A DNA stretch of 64,000 nucleotides. Origin: Acanthopleuribacter pedis (GTDB taxonomy: Bacteria; Acidobacteriota; Holophagae; Acanthopleuribacterales; Acanthopleuribacteraceae). A model generated the notes under the pieces. That model was not told where the DNA came from and did no database searches. It worked only from the letters and a program-made list of their open reading frames with translations. Each line of letters starts with the position of its first letter. Position 1 is the stretch's first letter. Of the stretch, positions 1-7,592 are shown piece by piece. The stretch is taken from positions 62,001 through 126,000 of the forward strand of contig NZ_JAFREP010000020.1 in the NCBI RefSeq assembly GCF_017377855.1, written 5' to 3'. The position numbers and the translations under genes are program-made.

Positions 1-27
1 TTCGTCATCGCAACCTCAATTCACGCC

Positions 28-2451
28 TTAATCCGCCTGGTTTTGATCGGCGCGTTCGACGGCGTCAATGGACCAACCGACCCGGAACTTGCCCGCCTCA
101 AGCGAGAATCGTAGGTTGTGCCAGCCGAACAGGCGCGCCGTGGACGCCAGCAACGCTTTGCCGCCGTAAGCTTTGGTCTCCCCTTCCAAGGGTTCAGCCT
201 CGGTGCGGTTCTCCGCACAGAAATGAATCTGGCGGGCCACCGGATCCAACTCAATGCGCAGCAGCGGCCGGTCGCCCGGACAACCGTGACGCACCGCGTT
301 CACCAGTACCTCGTGCAGGAAAAAACCCATCCCGCCGCGCAATGGAATGATGACTTGGAAAGCTTCCGGCCAATCAAGCTCCACCTCAAAGACCGGACCC
401 TCGCCGTCGCTTTCCGCCAACACGCCGTTGTTCCAGTTGAGCTGGGCGCGCAGGTGGGCGTCGTCGCGCACCACCGCAAACACCTCTTCCAATCGCTGCA
501 GGGTTTGGGTCAGGTTGCCCGCGCTTACCGCATACTCCGCCGGCAGGGGCGGCGTTTCTTCCCAATGGCTCAAAAGCCAAGCGATGACATGGATGCGGTT
601 GGATACGTAGCCCGCCAGCCAGAGCGCGAAAGCGTCTTGGCCGCCGCGGGCCAGGGTTCGGTGCAGCACCCGCGCCAGGGTGTCGACCCCGTGGTTCAGC
701 AGGCCCGTTAATTTGTTGCGAATGTCTTGTTGGGTGGCGGTCACCAAAGCTTGGTTGTACAAACCCAGGTCCCGTTGCGGTTCCAGAATAAACAACACGC
801 CGAGGCGATGATGGGCCTCCGCTTGGATGCCCGCGATGGGCGCGGTCACCGCAATCGAACGGATCACGGCGTAACGCCGTCCCCCCGGCACGTCGAGCGG
901 CAAACCATAGGCCCGTCGCGCCGCGTCACCGGCGAATTGCATGTGTTCGTAATGCTCGCGCACCGCGGGTTCCTCGGGAATCAACTCGCGGAAGCGGCGG
1001 CCGGGCCGGATCCCCAACTCTTGGGCCGCCTGGTTCCCGAAAATCACTTCCTCCGTGTTGGGATCCACCACGGAGAGGGGAATGTTCATGCTGTTCAGCA
1101 GGTTTTGTTTCTCGTTAAATTCGGCGACCGCGTGGCGTCGCGCGACCTCGCCGCGGTAACGACTCCATTCGAACCCCACCAACAGGGCGAGGAACAGACC
1201 GACGAGCAGCGCGGTGGAGAACCAGGGAAAGCGGGGTTCGGTGTGGGGGAACAGCAGCACCAACCAAGTACCGCGTTTCACGGCAAAAGCCGTTAGCGCC
1301 CCGGTCCCCGCGACATAACCGTGGTGAATGCTGGTTGGGGTTTGGTAGCGCGAAGGTGGCGTGTCCGTGCTCGCCAAGGACAAAAGCGCCTGTTTCAAGG
1401 CAGGAGGTGCCTCGATGTGCGCCACCAGCCGACGCCAGGGATGGGCCCCGGGTTCCGGCTCCGTTTCGGGGGAGACAAGCGCCGCCTCAAGGGGGGCGCC
1501 GATATGGCGGGTAAAGGCATCCCAATCGATGTCAAAAGCGATGTCCATGCCGATCAAACCCTTGAGCCGACCGTCTTGTCCGGCAAGGGGAACGCTGAGG
1601 CTGGCAATCAACCCGGAACCGGCCAAATCCAAATACAGACCTGAATAGAAAGGGTGTGCCGGTTCGCTGTAATCAAAGGTGAAAAAGAATTCGTTGGAAA
1701 CCAAACTGGGCAACAACGGCCGTTTGCGCAGCTCGGCGCCTTCCCGTTGCAGTGCGCGCCGCGTGGCGTCGGCATCGGCATTTTGGGCGAGATAAGGTTT
1801 GGTGACCATGGTCCCGTCCTCACACAAGGCAAAAAAACGCACGATCTGTACCCCGTTGCGGCGCTCGGGTCGCGCGCGGTCGAGCTCGCTTTTGGCGGCA
1901 TTGATCGCGGTCAAGGCGTCCTGCAGGAAGCGGTTGGATCGGTTGTCGGGATCGCTTAAATCGGCGGCGCCCAGCGCGGTTCGCCGGGTCACCACAAATG
2001 GCTCACCGGATTGGGTCGCGAAGAATTGGGTGCGCAACTGCAAATCCACGGTTGGGGTTTCGAGGTCCAGGTTTTGCGGCATGGGCGCCAAGGGTGCCCC
2101 CGTGCCCGCCAACAACACATCACCCAGGTTGTCGAGTGGCGGCGGTATATCTTTGCCCCGTTGCCATGAAAGCAGCGATTGCGGGAAGGCGCCGGCCTGG
2201 GTCTGGAGGAAACGGCGCACCTCGCCGTTTAGCCAAGCCACGACCCCGGGTGTATCCGTGGGTCGCGTCGGCACCGTCGTGTGGACCATTTCGTAGAGGG
2301 CACGGGCGCGGCTGGTTTCGACCCGGCCGCGCCAGTCGATCACCACCTGGTAAAGGGTAAGCAGCGAAGCGGAAAAGACCACCAACACGCCGAGGTAGAG
2401 CACGCGCGTGGGGATCGGTTGCAGCACATCGCGGCGTTTTGATTGCGGCAA
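28..2451 (-). CDS. Membrane sensor histidine-kinase-like protein (Cache-PAS-HATPase)
   Basis: 807 aa. An N-terminal membrane helix (about residues 16-38) is followed by a large periplasmic part whose end resembles a Cache domain (SVPLAGQDGRLKGLIGMDI). A second membrane helix lies near residues 408-430, then a PAS-like segment (NIPLSVVDPNTEEVIFGN). The C-terminal ATPase shows a clear N-box (HEVLVNAVRHG, about residue 707) and a glycine-rich G2-like segment (YGGKALLASTARLFGW). I see no convincing H-box with a phosphoacceptor histidine before the N-box, so it may be an atypical kinase or an ATP-binding sensor. The start is TTG at 2451 with AAAGGAG upstream. It is divergent from the winged-helix gene at 2526, which suggests a sensor/regulator pair. 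Family assignment is good; the ligand is unknown. Confidence 0.8.
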   Translation of the reverse strand: MPQSKRRDVLQPIPTRVLYLGVLVVFSASLLTLYQVVIDWRGRVETSRARALYEMVHTTVPTRPTDTPGVVAWLNGEVRRFLQTQAGAFPQSLLSWQRGKDIPPPLDNLGDVLLAGTGAPLAPMPQNLDLETPTVDLQLRTQFFATQSGEPFVVTRRTALGAADLSDPDNRSNRFLQDALTAINAAKSELDRARPERRNGVQIVRFFALCEDGTMVTKPYLAQNADADATRRALQREGAELRKRPLLPSLVSNEFFFTFDYSEPAHPFYSGLYLDLAGSGLIASLSVPLAGQDGRLKGLIGMDIAFDIDWDAFTRHIGAPLEAALVSPETEPEPGAHPWRRLVAHIEAPPALKQALLSLASTDTPPSRYQTPTSIHHGYVAGTGALTAFAVKRGTWLVLLFPHTEPRFPWFSTALLVGLFLALLVGFEWSRYRGEVARRHAVAEFNEKQNLLNSMNIPLSVVDPNTEEVIFGNQAAQELGIRPGRRFRELIPEEPAVREHYEHMQFAGDAARRAYGLPLDVPGGRRYAVIRSIAVTAPIAGIQAEAHHRLGVLFILEPQRDLGLYNQALVTATQQDIRNKLTGLLNHGVDTLARVLHRTLARGGQDAFALWLAGYVSNRIHVIAWLLSHWEETPPLPAEYAVSAGNLTQTLQRLEEVFAVVRDDAHLRAQLNWNNGVLAESDGEGPVFEVELDWPEAFQVIIPLRGGMGFFLHEVLVNAVRHGCPGDRPLLRIELDPVARQIHFCAENRTEAEPLEGETKAYGGKALLASTARLFGWHNLRFSLEAGKFRVGWSIDAVERADQNQAD

Positions 2452-2471
2452 AACATCTCCTTTGAGCCAGG

Positions 2472-2500
2472 TTGGCAGACCCGTTCTTTCAAACTAGAAT
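2472..2500 (+). promoter_or_regulatory. Sigma70-type promoter TTGGCA-N17-TAGAAT
   Basis: The -35 hexamer TTGGCA (2472-2477) and -10 hexamer TAGAAT (2495-2500) are separated by exactly 17 bp. Transcription would begin near 2507, about 19 bp before the ATG at 2526. The promoter overlaps the longer possible TTG start at 2472, so that start is excluded. It sits in the 74-bp divergent gap to the sensor gene. Confidence 0.6.
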
Positions 2501-2525
2501 AAAGACGTTTAGGACGGTACGCACC

Positions 2526-3575
2526 ATGAACCTCGACGAGGGCACGCAACGAAAACCAATTGTGGTGGTTGAAGACCACTTGTATCACATTGGGGAAATC
2601 CTGCAAATGTTGCTGTCGGATGCTCCCGAAATCGCGGCCCAGTTGTGCCTGGTCTGTTTGGACCGGCCCGGCCCGGATACCGACGCCGCCGCGGCCGATT
2701 GGCTGGCCCAGGCCCCGGACGTCACCGTCGCCGCCGCCGTCAATCCCGGCGTCATCCCCGCCGCGGACCGCGAACGGCTCGTCACCTTGCCGCCCGCCTG
2801 CTTCGAGGACACCCCGACCTATTGCCGCACGGTGGCCGGTTTATTGCGACCCGGCGGTTTGTTGCTGCAAGATATCCAACTCGGCACCTTGCGCTTCCTC
2901 CCGGACGAACGCTGGTGGGAATCAATTTACCTGGCCAACACGATTCGCGGCATGTTCGCCACCTTGCCGCCCCACTGCCGGTTCATGTCCAACAAATCCG
3001 GCTTCGAGGCCACCTTCGGGGCCGATCTCTTCGAGGTGGGTTTCGATCCCCGCGAGGTTTTGGCCAAACACCGTCTCCCCGAATTACTGGTGCCCGTGCT
3101 CCAACGCTTCCGGCGCCGCACTTTCCCGCTGCTGTGCCGGCTACCGGGCCCCGACGGCTGGCCCCAGGAACTCTGGCTCAACGACGATCCCCGGGAACCC
3201 CTGCAACCCCAGACCTTTTGCGATTTGGTGCTGTGGCATGATCGCCGCCGCCAAACCAAACTCCTGGGAACGCGGCTCAAAACCCGCTCGGGCAAAAACG
3301 AGCTTCTACTCAAACGCGACACGAAGGAGTTCGAGACCTGGCAAGGCCTGGTGACGGCCTTCCTCGACGCGGGGCCTGGTTTACCGGTGCGCGAGGTCGG
3401 GCGCCGCCTGGCGCCAGAGGACGCGGGCAACGCGGAAATCTCCAACGCGGCGGCGCGCCACATCCACGCCTTGCGCGCCCGGCTCAACGACCCCACCCTC
3501 ATCCAAACCGAGGATCACCACTACCGACTCGGCACGCGGTGGACCATCGCCGAGGTCAAACCCTATTCCGGCTAA
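2526..3575 (+). CDS. Putative regulator with C-terminal winged-helix domain
   Basis: 349 aa, starting at ATG 2526 with AGGACGG upstream; a longer start at 2472 would overlap the promoter. The N-terminal half begins with a Rossmann-like strand (IVVVEDHLYHIGEIL) and contains LLRPGGLLLQD, which resembles the post-motif region of SAM methyltransferases; it is not a convincing receiver domain. The C-terminus (IHALRARLND...LIQTEDHHYRLG) looks like the recognition helix and wing of an OmpR-type winged helix. Its divergent position next to the sensor gene suggests that it is the output partner, which is inference. The TAA stop is fused directly to repeat copy 3576-3633. Confidence 0.6.
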   Translation: MNLDEGTQRKPIVVVEDHLYHIGEILQMLLSDAPEIAAQLCLVCLDRPGPDTDAAAADWLAQAPDVTVAAAVNPGVIPAADRERLVTLPPACFEDTPTYCRTVAGLLRPGGLLLQDIQLGTLRFLPDERWWESIYLANTIRGMFATLPPHCRFMSNKSGFEATFGADLFEVGFDPREVLAKHRLPELLVPVLQRFRRRTFPLLCRLPGPDGWPQELWLNDDPREPLQPQTFCDLVLWHDRRRQTKLLGTRLKTRSGKNELLLKRDTKEFETWQGLVTAFLDAGPGLPVREVGRRLAPEDAGNAEISNAAARHIHALRARLNDPTLIQTEDHHYRLGTRWTIAEVKPYSG

Positions 3576-3633
3576 CCCGCATTTCTCACAAGGAATTCTA
3601 CTACCAAGCCGAAACCCTTGTGAGAAATGCGGG
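3576..3633. repeat. Family 1 repeat, minimal hairpin copy
   Basis: A perfect 18-bp inverted repeat (3576-3593 and 3616-3633, arm CCCGCATTTCTCACAAGG) with a 22-nt loop. It begins on the base after the TAA stop of the upstream gene. The same arm sequence recurs across the window. It could act as a transcription terminator or mRNA-stabilising hairpin, but has no U-tract. Confidence 0.85.
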
Positions 3634-3748
3634 CGTACCACCTCCACCCACCTCCGCATTTCCCGCAATCCAAGCCGGAGGTTGGTGAATAGCGCGCCCC
3701 GGCCACGCCCTTTATCCTTGTTTCCAAAACGGAAAAGGGGCGAAGTCT

Positions 3749-5464
3749 ATGACATGGGAAGCTTTTCGAACGACCTTTAACGGCATCACCGCCGCGATCA
3801 ACGGGGTGCTGTGGCACCCGGCCATTTTGTATGTTTTGCTGGGCTGCGGCCTGTACCTGACTCTGCGCGGTCGCCTGATCCAATTCCAAGCACTGCGCCA
3901 AGGCATTCCCTTGGTCTTCGGACGCGGCCCCAAGGAGGAAGGTCCCGGTGCCATCAGCCACTTTCAGGCACTTTCGGCCGCGCTTTCCGCCACCGTCGGG
4001 CTCGGCAACATCGGCGGGGTCGCCCTCGCCATCGGCATCGGCGGCCCGGGTTCGGTGTTTTGGATGTGGGTGGTCGGTTTCCTCGGCATGGCACTCAAGT
4101 CAACCGAGGTCACCCTCTCGATGATGCACCGCGACACCAGCGATCCCGACAACCCCCACGGCGGGCCGATGTACGTGATGGAACGCGGTTTTAAACAAAA
4201 ATACCCGGCCCTCGCCGGACTGGGCCGTTTCTTCGCATTTTCGTTCGTCGTCGCGCTGCTGGTGGCGGCCTTCACCGGGGGCAACGCCTTCCAAGCATGG
4301 AACACGGCCGTGGTCACCGAACAATACCTCGGCTTACCCGGCCCCCTGGTCGGCGGCTTGCTCGGCGCGCTGGTCGCGGTCGTCATTTTGGGCGGCGTAT
4401 CCCGTATCGGCAAAGTCGCCGGTAAAATTGTGCCCTTCATGTGTGGCTGCTACCTGCTCGCCGCGCTCTACGTGGTCGCCGTCAGCTTCGACCAACTTCC
4501 CGACGTGTTGTCCCTCATTTTCAGCTCGGCTTTCGCGCCCCTTTCCGCCCAGGGCGCCTTCATCGGCGGCACCGCCGGTTGGGCCTTCAGCACCGGCATG
4601 CAACGCGCCTTTTTCTCCAACGAGGCCGGTCAAGGCTCTTCCGCCATGGCCCACGCCGCGGTCAAAACCAACCATCCCGCCCACGAGGGCATCGTCGCCG
4701 GCTTGGAACCCTTCATCGATACCCTGGTTGTCTGTACCTTAACCGCCTTTGTCATTTTGCTCAGCGGCTCCTGGAACCGAAGCCCGGACCTGAACATCCC
4801 CGAACCCATCGCACTGCAAGCGAGCGCCGACGGTAGCTGGACCTTAAACGACACCCTGGTGGAACCCTCGCTGGACGAAACCCTGGAACCGGGTCGCGCG
4901 GTGTTCCTGCCGTTGCGCTTCGCCGACGACAGCCAAACCGGCCTGCTGATGAACGGGGTGGTCGCGGCGCCGGCGGCGGACGGTCAACCGCGCATCTCCT
5001 GGCAGCCGGTCCAGGCGGACAGCCAACCTATTGCGGCCACCTCGGGCTGTTTCCTGCGCTTCGACGGCGCCTCGCTGACGGCGTTTTCCTTCGACCGCGT
5101 CCAGCCGGGGCTGGGCCGCTGGTTGGTCACCCTGGCCACCTGGTTCTTCGCCCTCTCCACTATGATCTCCTGGTCCTATTACGGCGAACAAGGCGTGGTC
5201 TTTTCCTTCGGCGAAAAGTGGGTGCTCCCCTACCGGTTGGTTTACTGCGGGGTCACGGTGATTTCGGCCTCGGGCCTGCTGCAAACCGCCCAGGAGATCA
5301 ACCAACTCACCATGCTTGGCACGGGCGCCATGCTCTGGGTCAACATTCCCATTATCATCCTGTTCAGCGGCGACGCCCTGCGCTGCCTGCGCCAAGGCGC
5401 CAAAGAAATGGCGAAAGAAACGGCCCGACAAAACGCGGCCCCCCAACCGGTTCGAGAAACCTAG
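3749..5464 (+). CDS. AGCS-family sodium:alanine/glycine symporter
   Basis: 571 aa, a polytopic inner-membrane carrier that imports alanine or glycine with Na+. Family hallmarks are visible: TVGLGNIGGVALAIGIGGPG near residue 85, FWMWVVGFLGMALKSTEV, GWAFSTGMQRAFFSNEAGQG and the late SWSYYGEQ segment. Between the helix ending FVILLSGSWN and the helix starting GRWLVTLATWFFAL there is an unusually long hydrophilic insert of about 115 residues. The insert is rich in Asp, Pro and Gln and looks extramembrane. The spacing to the upstream gene (173 bp) suggests its own promoter. The family call is secure; the exact amino acid is not. Confidence 0.92.
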   Translation: MTWEAFRTTFNGITAAINGVLWHPAILYVLLGCGLYLTLRGRLIQFQALRQGIPLVFGRGPKEEGPGAISHFQALSAALSATVGLGNIGGVALAIGIGGPGSVFWMWVVGFLGMALKSTEVTLSMMHRDTSDPDNPHGGPMYVMERGFKQKYPALAGLGRFFAFSFVVALLVAAFTGGNAFQAWNTAVVTEQYLGLPGPLVGGLLGALVAVVILGGVSRIGKVAGKIVPFMCGCYLLAALYVVAVSFDQLPDVLSLIFSSAFAPLSAQGAFIGGTAGWAFSTGMQRAFFSNEAGQGSSAMAHAAVKTNHPAHEGIVAGLEPFIDTLVVCTLTAFVILLSGSWNRSPDLNIPEPIALQASADGSWTLNDTLVEPSLDETLEPGRAVFLPLRFADDSQTGLLMNGVVAAPAADGQPRISWQPVQADSQPIAATSGCFLRFDGASLTAFSFDRVQPGLGRWLVTLATWFFALSTMISWSYYGEQGVVFSFGEKWVLPYRLVYCGVTVISASGLLQTAQEINQLTMLGTGAMLWVNIPIIILFSGDALRCLRQGAKEMAKETARQNAAPQPVRET

Positions 5465-5478
5465 GAGCCTCGAACAAC

Positions 5479-5508
5479 GCGGGGCGGGCCTTCGGCGACG
5501 CGCCCCGC
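5479..5508 (+). terminator. GC-rich hairpin after the symporter gene
   Basis: GCGGGGCG (5479-5486) pairs with CGCCCCGC (5501-5508) across a 14-nt loop, 15 bp after the symporter stop. The U-tract is poor (CTTCTCG), so this is a weak intrinsic terminator candidate. Confidence 0.45.
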
Positions 5509-5530
5509 CTTCTCGCGAACAAAAGGATTC

Positions 5531-5595
5531 CTCCTAAGAGGCACGATTAGAGCGCGGGGTATTGGCTGAAGATCCGGCGCTTATCGCGCTGCTTT
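5531..5595. repeat. Degenerate family 2 repeat end
   Basis: The sequence CCTAAGAGGCACGATTAGAGCG followed by a GGCTGAAGATCCGG stretch resembles the left end of the family 2 elements at 46519 and 61270. The right end is not found, so it looks like a decayed remnant. Confidence 0.4.
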
Positions 5596-5669
5596 GTTCT
5601 CTTTCTCATTTCGCGACCAAAGAAAAAGCGATGGTAGGGCCAAGGTGGTTCGGCCAACAAGGACAGGTT

Positions 5670-7370
5670 CTAAGGTTTGTTGCGTTGGGGTTCCATGCCC
5701 GTGCTTGGCGCCGCGCCCGCTTTTTGGAAGGAAAAACGGGCGCGCAGCATGTCTTTCATGAATCCGCGTTTGATGGCCTTGTCGGTGAGGGTTTCGCTTT
5801 GCCACCACCAGCCGTCGCCGTCCATGGCCTTCGCCGCCGCCACAAACTGGGCGCAAACCGCGTCAAAGGCCGCATCGCTAAAGTTATGGCTCATGATGAT
5901 GCGCCCGCTACCAACCCAGCTCAGGGACAAACCCTCGGCACGCAAGTAGTACTGGAACATCCAGTTGTAACGGCTGGGCCGGGTGTAGGTGATGGTCCAG
6001 ATCGAAACCAGATTGGCCACGCGAACCGGGATGTTTGCATCGGCGAGCAGGGTGTTGAGTTTGGCGACCCGCGCGTTCCAGAAGGCCTCGATCCCCGTGT
6101 AAGCGGCCAATCGTTCCGGCGCCGACACCTTGCGCAGGAACGCGTTCATCGCGCCCATCACCACCGGATGCGCGTTAAAGGTCCCCCGTGCGAAACACAA
6201 ATCGGTGGGCCGGTTTTCTCGGAACCGTTTCATCAAATGCGCCTTGCCGCAAACCACGCCGACCGGATACCCGCCGCCCAGGGTTTTGCCGTAGGTAACC
6301 ATGTCGGCGTTGACCCCGAAAAACTCCTGCGCGCCGCGGTAGGCCAGACGGAACCCGACAAACACCTCGTCGAAAATCAGCACGATACCGCGCTCGGTGC
6401 AAACCGCGCGCAGTTCGCGCAGCCAGGCCGCGTAGGCCTCGCCGTCGTAGGCCGCCTTGCGATTACTGTTGATCAGCATCGCGTCGCCCGGCGCATTGGC
6501 GTTGGGGTGCAGGGCTTGTAGCGGGTTGACCAACACGCAGGCAATATCCTTGCGGGTGCGCAGGACCCATAAAGTGTCGGCGTCCATGTCTTTGAGGGTG
6601 TACACGTCGTGGTTGCCGCGCACGTTGCCGACGCCGGGTTGCACCCCGTCCCACCAACCGTGGTACGCCCCACAGAAACGCACCAGCCGGGGTCGGCCGG
6701 TATGGTAACGCGCCAGACGCACCGCCTGCATCACGGCCTCGGTGCCGGACATGTGGAAGGAGACCTCGTCCAAACCGGAAATTTCTTTGAGGCGTTTGAC
6801 GTTGTCGGCAATGACGGGATGGTACTTGCCCAGGACCGGCCCCAGGTCCTTCACCATCTCGTAACCCTCTTGCATGCATTCTTTGTAAAAGTCGTAGCCA
6901 AACAGGTTCACGCCGTAAGAGCCGGTTAAATCATGGGACCAATTGCCGTCCAAATCGCGGACACGGGTGCCCTCGGAAGCGGCGACTAGGTGGCCGATCT
7001 TCAGATGGTTGCGCACGTAATTGCGAAAGGGAAAAGGCACCCGGTAGTGGTTGGTAAAAAACACATCGGAGATACCGGCTTCCAAACGTTCGCTAACCGC
7101 CAGGGTTTTGGGTGCCTTGCGGCGAAAGGTGTCGGCGAGGCGGTGGAAGGCTTGCTTGCGTTGGTCGGCGACCGCCGCGGGGGCATCGTCGCAGCGAAAA
7201 AAGCGGGCTGCATCGTATTCGAAAAACGGCACCAACTTGGCCATACGCCGCGACATCTTGGCATGGCCGCGCAACGAAGGGTGCTTGGCGCGCGACAAAC
7301 GCAGGCGGATGTGGACCCGGTACACAAGGTAAACGACAACGACGGCGGCGGCAATTTGGTACGGTAACAA
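5670..7370 (-). CDS. Class III PLP-dependent aminotransferase (GSA aminomutase-like)
   Basis: About 566 aa from the TTG at 7370. It has fold-type I class III features: SGTEAVMQAVRLAR for cofactor phosphate binding, FCGAYHGWWDG, IFDEVFVGFR with the PLP-pyridine Asp, and MVTYGKTLGGGYPVG with the Schiff-base Lys. These resemble glutamate-1-semialdehyde aminomutases and stand-alone aminotransferases of secondary metabolism. The N-terminus carries a hydrophobic stretch (IAAAVVVVYLVYRVHI), so it is probably membrane-anchored, which is unusual. The ORF can be extended to 7553, but that extension runs through the intrinsic terminator of the upstream protease gene. TTG 7370 has AAGGGG six bases before it and I prefer it. 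Substrate unknown. Confidence 0.82.
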   Translation of the reverse strand: MLPYQIAAAVVVVYLVYRVHIRLRLSRAKHPSLRGHAKMSRRMAKLVPFFEYDAARFFRCDDAPAAVADQRKQAFHRLADTFRRKAPKTLAVSERLEAGISDVFFTNHYRVPFPFRNYVRNHLKIGHLVAASEGTRVRDLDGNWSHDLTGSYGVNLFGYDFYKECMQEGYEMVKDLGPVLGKYHPVIADNVKRLKEISGLDEVSFHMSGTEAVMQAVRLARYHTGRPRLVRFCGAYHGWWDGVQPGVGNVRGNHDVYTLKDMDADTLWVLRTRKDIACVLVNPLQALHPNANAPGDAMLINSNRKAAYDGEAYAAWLRELRAVCTERGIVLIFDEVFVGFRLAYRGAQEFFGVNADMVTYGKTLGGGYPVGVVCGKAHLMKRFRENRPTDLCFARGTFNAHPVVMGAMNAFLRKVSAPERLAAYTGIEAFWNARVAKLNTLLADANIPVRVANLVSIWTITYTRPSRYNWMFQYYLRAEGLSLSWVGSGRIIMSHNFSDAAFDAVCAQFVAAAKAMDGDGWWWQSETLTDKAIKRGFMKDMLRARFSFQKAGAAPSTGMEPQRNKP

Positions 7371-7500
7371 CGGGAACCCCTTGATACGACGCGGTGAATC
7401 CGCGTGGCGGTGCTTGGATCCGGCATTATCGTCAGGCCGCTCGAAAATAGGATCAAAACTCGATGAGTTTTTGGTTGCGGGGTTGCCCTGGAACACCAAG

Positions 7501-7550
7501 AAAAACCGCCGCGAACGTGGGCATTTGCCCCAAGCGTCCGCGGCGGTTTT
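7501..7550 (-). terminator. Intrinsic terminator of the M6 protease gene
   Basis: On the minus strand AAAACCGCCGCG pairs with CGCGGCGGTTTTT around a GC-rich loop, giving a long stem followed by a T-run. It lies 43 bp past the protease stop and overlaps the extended reading frame of the aminotransferase. Confidence 0.8.
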
Positions 7551-7592
7551 CATGGGTTGGGTGAAGTGGTTCCCCTAGGGGAACCCTCTTCG

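Noticed and set aside
5562..6521. 319-aa plus-strand ORF
   Set aside because: Antisense to the aminotransferase; no ribosome site and no family motif.
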